DNA of 64,000 nt from Streptomyces luteolifulvus (GCF_008806595.1 NZ_VZRB01000004.1:124001-188000); one strand, 5' to 3'. Shown: positions 53,819-63,303, counted from the stretch's first letter. Notes: generated from the letters alone by a model not told the origin. A program made the numbers and translations.

Positions 53819-54019
53819 TCAAGAGCGCCGTCGGCCCTCGGTGCTGAGTGTGTTCGACAGCCCGTACCGGACCTGCACGTTCCGGTGCTCCACGCCGACG
53901 TCGACCGGGTCGGTCAGGTTCGTCCTCGTGCTCACCGTGACCGAACGGGTACCGGGACTCCCGCTGAAACGGACGTCCGCCCGCGGCGCTTCGCGGAAAC
54001 GGAGCCGGTCGGCTGCCAC
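53819..54019 (-). CDS. small conserved hypothetical protein
   Basis: A 66-residue hydrophilic protein (ADRLRFREAPRADVRFSGSP, then TRTNLTDPVDVGVEHRNVQV and YGLSNTL). Codon use is normal for the genus, and beta-strand alternation suggests a small folded domain. The frame continues upstream (IEFTSTV) toward the stop of the gene at 54062 but finds no start. I do not recognise the family. It lies in line with the coiled protein upstream. Confidence 0.5.
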   Translation of the reverse strand: MAADRLRFREAPRADVRFSGSPGTRSVTVSTRTNLTDPVDVGVEHRNVQVRYGLSNTLSTEGRRRS

Positions 54020-54061
54020 GGTGGAGGTGAACTCGATGTCCGCGTGCTGGTGTTCAGGCCT

Positions 54062-54889
54062 TCACGGAGGCCGGCCGTCGTCCTCCGGCTCCTTCTCCCG
54101 CACACGCTTCACCTTGCGACGAGGCGCTTCGGCGCCCCGTCGCGCCCGCTCCTCGCCACCTTCGGCGGCCCGTCGCCTGCGCGCGGGTTCTTCGCGTGCG
54201 AGCTTCCGTTCTGCGCGGCCCGTCGCTCCCCCGGCCTTCCTGGCGCGCGTGGCGCCGCCACTCGCGGCCTTCGGGACGTCGGACACTTTCTCGGTGTCCG
54301 GCAGTGTCTCACCGACCCTCGCGGCGGCTCCCTTCACCGTGTCCCCGGTCTGTTCCGCGAGCCCCGCAACAGCGTTGCCCGTGTCGTCACCCAGGCGCTC
54401 GACCGTGGTCCCGGCCCCGCGCCCGACATCCTCGACCGCGGTCCCGGCACCACGCCCGACCTCGTCGAGCGTATTGCCCGCCCCAGTGCCCACCTCACGT
54501 ACGGCGGTCCTAAGGCCCGAGGTCACGTCCCTGAGGATGTCCGGGTTGCGGTCGATGGTCGTCAGAACCCTCCCAATGACCTCCACGACGTTGTCCAGAC
54601 GCACCTTCAGCAGCGCCTGCGCCTCCACACCCTTGATGTCGAGGTGGACGGAGCCCAGCTCCACGTACGCCCCCACGTTCAGCCGGAGCAGGTCGAGCAC
54701 CTCCGCCTGGAGCGACACCTTCGCCCGTAGATCCTCGACGTCCAGGGCGATCTCGTCCACCTTCAGCAGGGGGACATCGAGGAGAACGTCCGGCTCCTCG
54801 AGCTCCGCGCTGACGGGTTCCTCGTCGACGTAGTCATCGCTGTCGTCGACGTCGGTTTCCGTCACATCCTTGGTGCCCTCGTCGTCCAT
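54062..54889 (-). CDS. hypothetical protein with amphipathic Gly-repeat region
   Basis: A 275-residue protein. An acidic N-terminus (KDVTETDVDDSDDYVDEEPV) is followed by a conserved block LLKVDEIALDVEDLRAKVSL, then ELGSVHLDIKGVEAQALLKV. Next come repeated VGRGAGTAVEDVGRGAGT-like units that should form amphipathic helices. The last 70 residues are Lys/Arg/Ala-rich. It is common in actinomycetes, has no known function, and is perhaps a membrane-surface or polymer-associated protein. AAGGAG precedes ATG 54889. Confidence 0.7.
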   Translation of the reverse strand: MDDEGTKDVTETDVDDSDDYVDEEPVSAELEEPDVLLDVPLLKVDEIALDVEDLRAKVSLQAEVLDLLRLNVGAYVELGSVHLDIKGVEAQALLKVRLDNVVEVIGRVLTTIDRNPDILRDVTSGLRTAVREVGTGAGNTLDEVGRGAGTAVEDVGRGAGTTVERLGDDTGNAVAGLAEQTGDTVKGAAARVGETLPDTEKVSDVPKAASGGATRARKAGGATGRAERKLAREEPARRRRAAEGGEERARRGAEAPRRKVKRVREKEPEDDGRPP

Positions 54890-55100
54890 TGCCGCTCCTT
54901 GAGAACGCGTACGTAGAGGGATCTTTCCGATCCTTCCACCGCCCATGGGAGGCCGCCACCGGTCGGCAAGCTCCCGGCACCGCCCCGGAGGAACCGGGCC
55001 GGGAAGGCGCCCGTGCGCCGTGCTCAGGGCATGATCGGGCCGATCGCGGGTACGCGTACGTCGTCTCGGGGGCGGCTTTGTGCAGCGAAGGTACGGCGCT

Positions 55101-55508
55101 ATGACTGAAATCCCGGCAGAGGTCTTCAAATCGGTGGCGCGGGACGCGCTGCAAGACCTGTCCACCGCACCGGACCTACGGGCGCTGGAGGCGCTGGCCG
55201 GCTGTGACGTGCTGATTCCTGCGATCGGCGGAATCCGTTACACACGTAACCGCAGTGAACTCGTGCGGCTTGTGCTGCCGGTGATCGAAAGCGTCTACGA
55301 CGCCCCCGCGGTCATGGTCTTCACCTCGGAGGAGCGGCTGTTCCGGGCCTTTCCCGAGGTGCCCTGCTACCGGCCTGTCACCCTGCGGGACCTGGCCAGC
55401 CGCTGGCCGACCCACGAGGTGGTGCTGGTCATCGACGCCGGGGACGAGCACGAGCTGACCCTGTCCGCACACCACGCGCGGTGGCTGCTCGGCCGCTGCC
55501 TCGTGTGA
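55101..55508 (+). CDS. SseB-like domain protein
   Basis: A 135-residue protein (VLIPAIGGIRYTRNRSELVR, then AVMVFTSEERLFRAFPEVP and EVVLVIDAGDEHELTLSAHH). The alternation of strands and the FTSEERL segment resemble the N-terminal SseB domain. Function unknown; SseB-like proteins in actinomycetes include type-VII-linked and unrelated members. Start at ATG 55101. Confidence 0.55.
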   Translation: MTEIPAEVFKSVARDALQDLSTAPDLRALEALAGCDVLIPAIGGIRYTRNRSELVRLVLPVIESVYDAPAVMVFTSEERLFRAFPEVPCYRPVTLRDLASRWPTHEVVLVIDAGDEHELTLSAHHARWLLGRCLV

Positions 55509-55582
55509 CCGAACCCGGCGGACCTTACTCCATGGGGTAACTCTGAGTAGCGGGAGGTGGAGTCGGGGGGCAAGCTGGATGT

Positions 55583-55864
55583 GTGACGGTTTCGCCTGCG
55601 CAGGTCGTGGTCATCGTGGGCGGGGAGCAGATCGTGGTCAGTGCTGTACTGGGAGTGTTGTCCTCCGCCCGGAAAGAATGGGGCGGCACTCTCCGCGGTG
55701 TGCCGGAGGAGATGGTTGCCTCTGTGCAGGACGGTGAGGAGGCGCGACTTCTCCTCCCCAATGGCCAAGAGCGGCGGATTCACCTTTCACGACCGATGCG
55801 CCTCGATGATCAGGCGCCCGCCGTGGTGTCCTTCCCGGGCGAGGGAACGGTGCCTGTTCCGTAG
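55583..55864 (+). CDS. small hypothetical protein
   Basis: A 93-residue protein (QVVVIVGGEQIVVSAVLGVL, RLLLPNGQERRIHLSRPMRL) that may form a small beta-rich fold. There is no strong ribosome site before GTG 55583. I do not recognise it. It is followed by a strong terminator 118 bases after the stop. Confidence 0.45.
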   Translation: MTVSPAQVVVIVGGEQIVVSAVLGVLSSARKEWGGTLRGVPEEMVASVQDGEEARLLLPNGQERRIHLSRPMRLDDQAPAVVSFPGEGTVPVP

Positions 55865-55981
55865 TGTCGGGCGCCGGTCCGCTCGCCCGAGCTCGTCAGG
55901 ACGATGTGTGGCTCGGCCCCCCGTCCGAGTGTTGCAGCAATCCGCCAGACATGGGCAAGAAGGAGCCCCAGGCGCATGTGA

Positions 55982-56013
55982 GCCCCCTGCCGTCGAATTC
56001 CGCGGCAGGGGGC
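55982..56013. terminator. perfect hairpin terminator
   Basis: GCCCCCTGCCG and CGGCAGGGGGC pair over 11 bases with a 10-base loop. It lies between the + gene ending at 55864 and the minus-strand relic ending at 56044, and can serve both. Confidence 0.75.
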
Positions 56014-56043
56014 ACTTGCTTGTAGGCCGGTTTGGGTCGGGTG

Positions 56044-56190
56044 TCAGTTGTGTCCGCCAGGGGCGTGGCCTGCGGGGTTCTGGTTCTCGGTGTCCTGCGT
56101 CAGGCCGCCACCGGTGCAGGTGGGCTGCTGACCGCCTGGCTGCTGGCCACCGCCGTTGGTGCAGGAAACATGGGTCTGCTGCACGATCGG
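56044..56190 (-). pseudogene. 3' end of a secreted Gln/Gly-rich protein gene
   Basis: About 46 codons read VQQTHVSCTNGGGQQPGGQQ, then TCTGGGLTQDTENQNPAGHA and a TGA stop. The two Cys and Gln/Gly runs look like the tail of a small secreted actinomycete protein. The 5' part is missing: homology ends at the boundary with the IS3 fragment near 56195, so the IS or a linked deletion broke the gene. Confidence 0.5.
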
Positions 56191-56240
56191 GTGACATCTG
56201 AACTGGCTTGCCCTGTGGGGCGGGTGGGAAGGATGTCGCT

Positions 56241-56545
56241 GTGCCCAAGCCCTATCCGGAAGAGTTCCGCCAAGACGTCGTGCGGGTCGCGAGGAACCGC
56301 GGCCCGGGTGTGACGGTCGAGCAGGTGGCCACCGATTTCGGGGTCCACCCGATGACGTTGTGGAAGTGGATGCGCCGGGCGGACATCGATGACGGCACCA
56401 CGCCCGGGGTGGCCAGCCAGGAGAGCGCGGAACTGCGGGAAGCGCGTCGGCGGATCAAGCTGCTGGAGCAGGAGAACGAGGTCCTGCGCCGGGCCGCGGC
56501 CTATCTGTCGCAGGCGCATCTGCCGGGAAAAGGATTTACCCAAGC
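56241..56545 (+). mobile_element. IS3-family transposase OrfA fragment
   Basis: The frame opens with PKPYPEEFRQDVVRVARNRG, the OrfA helix-turn-helix (GVHPMTLWKWMRRADID) and the leucine-rich segment RRIKLLEQENEVLRRAAAYLSQ ending HLPGK. OrfB, the DDE integrase, is absent. The frame runs on to 56951 into sequence from an unrelated ATPase gene, so one open frame of 237 codons is chimeric. The element can no longer transpose by itself. No terminal repeats were found. Confidence 0.75.
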
Positions 56546-56589
56546 GGCGCGCGCCGAGTTCGAACGGATTGCCGCCGCGCCCGGAGACG

Positions 56590-57173
56590 TACAGTCACGG
56601 CCGCCCACGACCGAGCCGAACACGTTCGTCCGGGAGGCCGAGTACTGGCGGATCGCCTTCGACGGTCGGCATGCCACCGTCCGCGACAGCAAAGGCATGC
56701 ACCATCTGGCCCGGCTGCTCACCGCACCGGACCGAGAGTTCCACGTCCTCGACCTCGTCGCCGCCGACAGCGACGCCCCCAAGGCCACGGGGCGTCTTCT
56801 CCGCGTCGGCACGCCGGTCCCCTCCTGGACGACCGCGCCAAGCAGATATACCGTCGGCGGCTCGCCGAGATCGACGACGACATCGAGGAAGCCCGGACCA
56901 ACAACGACATCGCGAGACAGTCGCAGGCCGAACTCGAACGCGACTTCCTGATCAATGAACTCACCCGAGCGGTCGGACTCGGCGGCCGCGATCGCCGCGC
57001 GGCGCGACGTCCGAGCGGGCCCGGGCCGCGGTCACCCGCCCTGCGCAAGGCCATCGGCCGCCTCCGCGACGCCTGCCCACCGCTGGGCGACCATCTCGAC
57101 CGCACCATCCGCACGGGGACCTTCTGCGCCTACTTCCCCGACCCTCGATTCCCGTCCACGTGGTCCACATGAC
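56590..57173 (+). pseudogene. C-terminal fragment of a large ATPase/regulator
   Basis: The text REAEYWRIAFDGRHATVRDS, then KGMHHLARLLTAPDREFHVLD, continues after a shift near 56790-56820 as AKQIYRRRLAEIDDDIEEAR. It ends with AVGLGGRDRRAARRPSG and LDRTIRTGTFCAYFPDPRF. This is the common C-terminal region of big AAA/tetratricopeptide regulatory proteins. The ATPase part is missing and the frame is broken. Confidence 0.7.
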
Positions 57174-57305
57174 GTCAGAGCGCCGTCGTCCCGCCGCTCC
57201 CCGATCTCTCCGGCGCCTGCACCGCTGGGGCAGCTCGAGGAAGCGCCGCCACGCCCTCTTCCACAAAGCCGTCCCTTTCCGGAGTGGTCGCAGGGCCGCC
57301 CCCTG

Positions 57306-58649
57306 CTATCGCAGCAGCGTGGCATCCTCAGACGTTGCCGGTTCGTCCGCAGCCGCAAGGACGCCCAGGATCACCAGGACCACCACGACGAGCAGGAGCA
57401 GCAGGGCCACGGAGGCGGGCGTGGGGTAGTTCCACAAGAACAGGGCCAGGCCCCCGGCGCCGATGACGGCGCCTGTGGTGAGGGGGCGGTTCGTGCGCAG
57501 CCACTGTCCGACGGCCCCCGTCGTCAACCCAGTCCGGGCGAGTGCCTGTCCGGCGGTTTCGGTACTTCTGGCCGCGACAGAGCGCACAGCGGCCGCACCG
57601 CGACCTGGTCCGTACAGATACCCCGCGATCACGGTGAGCAGGGCCGTGAGGAGCACTGTGAGGATGGTCTGCCGGAGGAACCTCACCAGGGTGTCGAAGA
57701 CGGCTGCTGCGGCATCCTGCGACTGGGTCACCGGAGTCACCGCATCCAGATAGATCTGGCGCATGACGGCGAGTCCGACGAGAAGCCCGCACATCATGAT
57801 GCCGGTGCCGATGCCGCCGACCATCAGCGCGACCCGGCGTGAAGGTGCCGCCCAGATGCCCAGCCCGCCGAGCACCACCACCGCCAGGGGCAGCCACGGG
57901 CCGACAACGCCGAGCCAGCGGGCACCATCCCGGGCCTCACTGAGACTTTCGTTCCGAACCAGCACGATAGACTCGTCGGCCCCCGGAATGTCTTCTGCCT
58001 CGACAAGCGTCACGCCGATCAGCTGCTTCTGCAATTCCTCAATCACAGTGCCAACGTTCAGTGTGATGGAGTCGCCCTTGACCTCGAGCGCTCCGCCTCC
58101 CTCCCCCGTGAGGACATTCGTCGCGACGGTGTGCGCGCCGCGGTTGATGCTGTCCCACGCCTTGGCAAAGGCGTCGCTCGTCACCACCTTCTCGACCGCG
58201 AAACGCACGCCGGTCGTCAGTCCGCCCTTGAGCTCGTCATCCAGCGACCTGGCCGCGTCGACGAGGAAGCGGGGCGCATCACGGTCGGCCAGAGTGTCGG
58301 CGATCGCGTCGCTGATCTTGCGAGCGTCAATGTTCTCGACCAGCCCGTCAGTGACACGATCAATCACCAGATTTTGTACGGTGGGATCCCTGGCAAGCGG
58401 TGACACGGTCTGCACATACCGATCAACATCGGTGACCTCGGAATTCACCCATGTGGCGACGACGGTGACGGGTGCGAGCAGAACGGCCAGCGTGAGAAGC
58501 AGGGAAGCTCCACAGAGTCGCAGGCGCCGGTGTCGCGTGCCGAGAATGTGCCGGAGTCGCTTGTACTCCGTTCGTTCGGCATTGTCCAACGGGGCGTTCT
58601 GCTCACGTCGGCCATTCTCCTCCGGGCCGGAGGCGGCGGGTGGGTCCAC
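57306..58649 (-). CDS. large integral membrane protein, function unknown
   Basis: A 447-residue protein. One N-terminal helix (ASLLLTLAVLLAPVTVVATWV) precedes a long extracytoplasmic domain (TDVDRYVQTVSPLARDPTVQ, then TDGLVENIDARKISDAIADT and DSITLNVGTVIEELQKQLIG). About four C-terminal helices follow, among them LPLAVVVLGGLGIWAA and ALLLLLVVVVLVILGVLAAA. Similar proteins are widespread in Streptomyces as hypothetical integral membrane proteins. No catalytic motif is visible. Confidence 0.8.
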   Translation of the reverse strand: MDPPAASGPEENGRREQNAPLDNAERTEYKRLRHILGTRHRRLRLCGASLLLTLAVLLAPVTVVATWVNSEVTDVDRYVQTVSPLARDPTVQNLVIDRVTDGLVENIDARKISDAIADTLADRDAPRFLVDAARSLDDELKGGLTTGVRFAVEKVVTSDAFAKAWDSINRGAHTVATNVLTGEGGGALEVKGDSITLNVGTVIEELQKQLIGVTLVEAEDIPGADESIVLVRNESLSEARDGARWLGVVGPWLPLAVVVLGGLGIWAAPSRRVALMVGGIGTGIMMCGLLVGLAVMRQIYLDAVTPVTQSQDAAAAVFDTLVRFLRQTILTVLLTALLTVIAGYLYGPGRGAAAVRSVAARSTETAGQALARTGLTTGAVGQWLRTNRPLTTGAVIGAGGLALFLWNYPTPASVALLLLLVVVVLVILGVLAAADEPATSEDATLLR

Positions 58650-58949
58650 GGCGCACCTCCCTCCGCCGCGGCCCTAGGCGCGCTGCGGCTGTCTGCGCCC
58701 AGGGGCCAGAATGCACAACCGGCCGGCCCCAGTCGGTCTCTCCATCGTCGTTCATCGCCAACCGGCACGCAGCTTGCCCAGGCATTCGAGGCTGACGGGG
58801 CGAACATGTGGGTCGTCCGCCCTCGCTCAGTGACGCGATCGCGCTGGTCGGACAGCGAAGAGCGTGCAGCAACCCTGGATCCGAAGCTGACTTGCACGCG
58901 AAACCGACCGGATTCAGCGGACCGCGACCCACTCCAACTCGCGACATTG
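58650..58949. other. gene-less stretch
   Basis: About 300 bases between two minus-strand genes. No gene, repeat or clear control site is seen; it must carry the promoter of the membrane-protein gene. Confidence 0.35.
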
Positions 58950-59123
58950 TCAGCGCATGACGGAGTCCTTGGTCCTCTCTTTCTCGCCGCGCATCCTGCC
59001 CCGTGTTTCAAGGGCGGCGCCCTTTGCTGCAAGGGTCTCCTTATGCACCGCATGGGCGGCCTTGCGCACGGTCTTTCCGACAACCTGTTCGGCCTTCGCC
59101 TTGACTTTCTCTCCGGCACTCAT
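58950..59123 (-). CDS. CsbD-like small stress protein
   Basis: A 57-residue, highly charged protein (SAGEKVKAKAEQVVGKTVRK, GRMRGEKERTKDSVM) in the pattern of CsbD, a general-stress protein induced through alternative sigma factors. ATG 59123 has GGAGG seven bases upstream, better than the in-frame ATG at 59147. Confidence 0.75.
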   Translation of the reverse strand: MSAGEKVKAKAEQVVGKTVRKAAHAVHKETLAAKGAALETRGRMRGEKERTKDSVMR

Positions 59124-59209
59124 CTCATTACCTCCGCGCATTCCCACCCACCGAGTGCCCTGGAGGCATGGGCAAAACCCTCAGCAGGCGGTATCCCATC
59201 GCGCCTGCC

Positions 59210-59449
59210 TCACCCGACGGCTACGGCACGACCCACGCCTACGCCACCGCCGTCATCGACCCCCTCAACGGCGAAGTCGGAGGTCGCGAGGTACTGCCAG
59301 AAGCTGAGCGGGTGCAGTCCCTCGGCTACGAGCTGGTTGTTGAAGTCGGCATGGCCGGAGACGGCCTGACCGGCCAGGGTGAGCAGGAACCCGGTACCGA
59401 AAGCCAGGGTGAGGCTGTTGTGCTTCACGAACCGTGTCAGGGGGGTCAT
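59210..59449 (-). pseudogene. DUF6766 family membrane protein, N-terminal fragment
   Basis: The first 60 residues (LTRFVKHNSLTLAFGTGFLL, TLAGQAVSGHADFNNQ, then LSFWQYLATSDFAVE) match the start of DUF6766 membrane proteins, which are about 200 residues long. After SDFAVE the frame becomes Gly/Val-rich noise (DDGGGVGVGRAVAVG), so the rest was lost. Confidence 0.7.
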
Positions 59450-59641
59450 CGCTGCATCAGTCCCACGGCGGTGAAATACGCCAGGCCGACAACCGACCGT
59501 CAGCAGGAGCAGAGTGAACAGGGTGCGCACCCTCCGGTCACCCGCCCTTGACCTGGCACTGGTACGGCTGGTGGGGGCGCGGCACACAGCCCGCCGCCGT
59601 GATCCTCCAACCGGCGCGATCTAGCCGACCACACAGACGAG

Positions 59642-59941
59642 TTGAGAAACGCGCCGGGCGTGGACGTGCCCTCCCCGGCCGAGCTGCGGATGGAGCAGGC
59701 CCGGCTGCCCCGCGATGCCTACTTCGAGCCCCACGAGGACGTGCCCGTACACCGCGCTGCAGGGCGGCCGGCCGGCGAGATGATCACGCCGTATCCGCCC
59801 GGCATACCCGCCGTACTGCCCGGCGAACGCCTCACCGAGCCGGTCCTGCGCTACCTGAGCAGCGGTGTCGCGGCGGGGTTGAACCTGCCCGACGCGGCCG
59901 ACACCCAGCTGAACACCATCCGGGTGGTCGCGCAGGAGTGA
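59642..59941 (+). pseudogene. Orn/Lys/Arg decarboxylase, C-terminal fragment
   Basis: About 95 codons equal to the C-terminal domain of PLP-dependent Orn/Lys/Arg decarboxylases (RLPRDAYFEPHEDVPVHRAA, then EMITPYPPGIPAVLPGERL and LRYLSSGVAAGLNLPDA). The PLP-binding domain (about 380 residues) is absent. It has no proper start; it is a relic. Confidence 0.75.
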
Positions 59942-59960
59942 CCCGCTGCGCCGCTCCGCC

Positions 59961-60452
59961 TCACAGGCTGGTGAGCAGCTGGGGCGACAGGGTCTTGATC
60001 ATGGTGTTGGTCCAGCGCAGCTGGCGAAGGGTCTGGGGATGGCAGTCGGCGGCGAGGTCGAGGAGGCCGGTGTCCCCGGCGGCCTGTGCGACTTCGGCGA
60101 GCATCTCCCAGTTCAGGGAGTTCTCGGTGGCGGCGAGGTGGAGGTCGCGCAGATCGCGTAGCAGGTGCAGGCCGGGTGGGGGCTGTCGGCCGACGGACCG
60201 GCCGGGGGTCTCGCGCAGGATCGCCGGTGGGCCGGGCTCCGGACGGTCCATGGGGCCTGGCAGGTGCAGGTCGTGGGGTGCGGCGGCGTGGGCGATGCGT
60301 TCGGAGTGTTCGTGGGACCAGCGGGCCATGTCCTTGGCGACGTGGTGGAACTCGTGCTCGCCGCAGTGGCGGTCGGCGGCCGCGAGGAACTGCCGCTCCA
60401 GTTCGCGTTCGCCGTCGTACAGAGCACGCAGGACGATCGGGACGCCGTTCAC
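59961..60452 (-). CDS. ferritin-like helical hypothetical protein
   Basis: A 163-residue helical protein. ELERQFLAAADRHCGEHEFH and HVAKDMARWSHEHSERIA have Glu/His pairs typical of four-helix metal-binding bundles, and a second pair of helices follows (LLRDLRDLHLAATENSLNWE, DLAADCHPQTLRQLRW). Its ATG overlaps the stop of the molybdopterin oxidoreductase (ATGA), so it is made with that enzyme and may be its partner. Family not recognised. Confidence 0.65.
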   Translation of the reverse strand: MNGVPIVLRALYDGERELERQFLAAADRHCGEHEFHHVAKDMARWSHEHSERIAHAAAPHDLHLPGPMDRPEPGPPAILRETPGRSVGRQPPPGLHLLRDLRDLHLAATENSLNWEMLAEVAQAAGDTGLLDLAADCHPQTLRQLRWTNTMIKTLSPQLLTSL

Positions 60453-62907
60453 CGTTCACCTCCGTTCTGGCCGGCCATGGCTGCGGGTCCGCCCGCTGTC
60501 GGCGGGACATGGTGTGGGTCCACCGGGGCCGATGCGGTGGTGGTCGGGGCCCCGCTACCGGTTCCGTCGCCCCGCTCGACCAGGGTCAGGCGAGCGGCGG
60601 CGGTCTTGAACAACGGCTGCTTGGAGACGGGGTCCCAGTCGGTGACCGTGGTCTCGTTCGCGGCCCGGCCGCCGTACGCGCCGGGACGGTGGCCTTCGGG
60701 AGTGTCCCAGTAGCCGTAGTGGAAGGGCAGGAACACCAGTCCGTCGCGGATGCCGGTGACCCGCAGCCGGCCGCGCACCGAGCCGCGCGGGCTGGTGACC
60801 TCGACCAGGTCCCCCTCGGCAACGCCCTGCCGCAGCGCCTCGGCGGCGGAGATCTCCACCCACACCTCCGGAGCGGCAGCGTTCAACTGGGGTGTCCGGC
60901 CGGTCTTGGTGCGGGTGTGAAAGTGGTACAGGGTCCGGCCGGTGATCAGCTGGAGGGGAAAGGCCTCGTCCGTCGTCTCGTGGGGCGGAACGTACTCGGC
61001 GGCCTTCAGCACCGCCTTGCCGTCGGGGTTGAGGGCCCGGTACTCGGTCTCCGAGACGGACGCGCCGGTCACCAGGTCCCTGCCGTAGGTCTCGCAGTCG
61101 TCGGGCGCGGCCCACCGGATACCGTCGGTGTAAAGCCGCTCGGTGCCCTCCGGGGTCTCCTCGGTGCAGGGCCACTGAATGCCGCCGGCGCTGCGCAACC
61201 GCTCGTACGTCATGCCGGTGTAGTCGCAGGGCCGGCCGCGGCTGCACTCCTTCCACGCCTCGAACGCCGACGCGGCGTCGTGCCAGCCGACGAGCGGGCG
61301 GCCGTCCTTGTCACGGAAGTCCATCCGCCGGGCGTAGTCGAGGAGGATGTCCAGGTCCGGTCGGGCATCGCCCGGTGGGTCGACGGCCTGCTCGCAGAGG
61401 TGGACGGTGCGGTCGGCGTTGGTGAGCGTGCCGGTCTTCTCCGCCCAGGTCGCCGCGGGCAGGACCACGTCCGCGAGCTGGGCGGTCTCGGTGAGGTACA
61501 GATCCTGTACGACGGTGAAGAGCCGTTCCTGACCGAGGATGTCCCGGATCCGGTGGAGCTCGGGGAGGGAGACCAGCGGGTTGGTGCCGGAGATCCACAG
61601 CATCCGGATCGAGCCCTGCTCGGCGTAGCGGAAGATCTGCATCGCCGGGGTGGGCGGGGCGTAGTGCGGGATACGGGAGGGATCGACGTTCCAGATGCTC
61701 GCAAGGTCCTCGACGTGGGCGTCGTTCTCCCAGTTGCGGAAGCCCGGCAGATCGCCGTCGGCGCCGCACTCCCTGGTGTTCTCGGCGCTGGGCTGGCCGT
61801 TCATCTGCAGGACGCCGCAGCCCGGCCGGCCGAGCATGCCGCGGATCAGCTGGAGGTTGTTGACCTGGCAGGCCGCGGCGGTGGCCTGGTGGGACTGGTA
61901 GACGCCCTGGAGGACGGTGGACAGCAGCCGCTCGGCACCACCGAGGATCTCCGCGGCCTCGGTGATCTTCCCGGCCGGTACGTCGCAGATGCCGGCGGCC
62001 CAGGCGGGTGTGCACTCGGACACGCGCTCGGTGAGTTCATCGATGCCCACCGTGTGCGCCTCGATGAAGCCGCGGTCGATCCGGCCGGTGCGGATGATCT
62101 CGTGCAGCAGGGCGTGGAGCAGGGCCACGTTGGTGCCCGCACGGGGTGCGAGGTGGACGGCCGCGCGGCGGGCGACCGGGGTGGGGCGCGGGTCGACGCA
62201 CACGAGACGGGGCGGATTGGAGCCCTCCAGGCGGTCCAGGATCCGCATCCACAGCACGGGCTGGGTCTCGGCCATGTTGTGACCGAACAGGGCGATGACA
62301 TCAGCGTGGTCGATGTCCGTGTACGAAGCGGGCTGGCCGTCGCAGCCGAAGGTCTCCTTCAATGACTCGGCGGCCGTGGCGGTGCACAGGCGGGTGTTGC
62401 CGTCGAGGTGGTTGGTGCCGATGCCGGCGCGGGCGATCACGGTCAGCGTGTAGTAGTCCTCCAGGAACAGCTGGCCGCTGGTGTAGAAGCCGATGGAGCC
62501 GGGGCCGCTCTCGTCCAGCAGCTCCCGGGTCCGGTCGGCGATCCGGTCCATGGCGGTGTCCCAGCCGCAGGGCACGAGACGCCCGCCGTCCCGGACCAGC
62601 GGGGTGGCCAGCCGGTCCTTTGCGTGGTTGGCCTGCCAGCCGAAGAGGTCCTTCGGGCCGAGCCGTCCGCGGTTGACCCGGTCACCGGGCCGGCCGCGAA
62701 CCCCGACGATCCGCCCGTTGGCGACTGCGACGTCCATCGCGTCCCCGTGGAGTGCAGCAGCGAAGCGGTGGGAACCCATCGCCGCACCGAGTCGGCCGTG
62801 ACGTCGTGTTCGAGATACGAGTCGATCCGCACCGGCCAGACACCACCGCGGCCGTAGGGGGTGCGCTCCCCCCACGGCTGCGCGATCCGGTCCACCTCGG
62901 GCTGCAT
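60449..62907 (-). CDS. molybdopterin-dependent oxidoreductase (frameshift near N-terminus)
   Basis: The main frame (60449 to about 62737) covers most of a Mo/W-bisMGD enzyme: RLGPKDLFGWQANHAKDRLA, then VIALFGHNMAETQPVLWMRI, ACQVNNLQLIRGMLGRPGCG and LFTVVQDLYLTETAQLADVV. The natural N-terminus (MQPEVDRIAQPWGERTPYGR to SLLHSTG) is in another frame from ATG 62907; one base is missing near 62740-62750. The usual [4Fe-4S] cysteines are not seen: the matching positions read ASLLHS and RLGPK. Substrate unknown; a nitrate/formate-like reaction is possible. If the shift is real, translation could start at ATG 62737. Confidence 0.7.
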
Positions 62908-62918
62908 CGGCTTCCCCC

Positions 62919-63245
62919 TCAACGACCGAGGGCGTTCTGCAGCTGCTGCTTGGTCATCGAGGAGCGGCCGTCGATGTTGCGCTTCCTGGCCTCCTCGTAC
63001 AGCTGGTCCTTCGTCGGTCCCCGCGCGCCGCTGTGCGAGCGCTGCCCACCGCGCTGGGATGCGGACTTGCGGTCGCCGGTCGAGGACTTGCTCGCGGTCT
63101 TCGACTCGCCCGACCTCGCCCGCTCCTTGTTGACCGTCCGCGCGGCGATCTCCTTGGCCCGCCCAGCGGACTCGCCCCGGTCCTGGGCGCCCTTCCTGAT
63201 GTGCTCGTACTGCCGTTCCCGCTTGGAACTCGATCCGGCAGGCAT
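62919..63245 (-). CDS. 'plasmid stabilization' family protein (cassette copy 2)
   Basis: A 108-residue paralogue of the protein at 43523, alike along its whole length (SSSKRERQYEHIRKGAQDRG, then AARTVNKERARSGESKTASK). The SAP/Rho_N-like tail (TKDQLYEEARKRNIDGRSSM) is kept. It lies 12 bases after the molybdoenzyme start, on the same strand. Confidence 0.8.
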   Translation of the reverse strand: MPAGSSSKRERQYEHIRKGAQDRGESAGRAKEIAARTVNKERARSGESKTASKSSTGDRKSASQRGGQRSHSGARGPTKDQLYEEARKRNIDGRSSMTKQQLQNALGR

Positions 63246-63303
63246 ACTGTTCCTCCTCGCCGTCTTCCCCTGGGGCCCCACGACTCTGCACGCCCTCGGT
63301 GAC

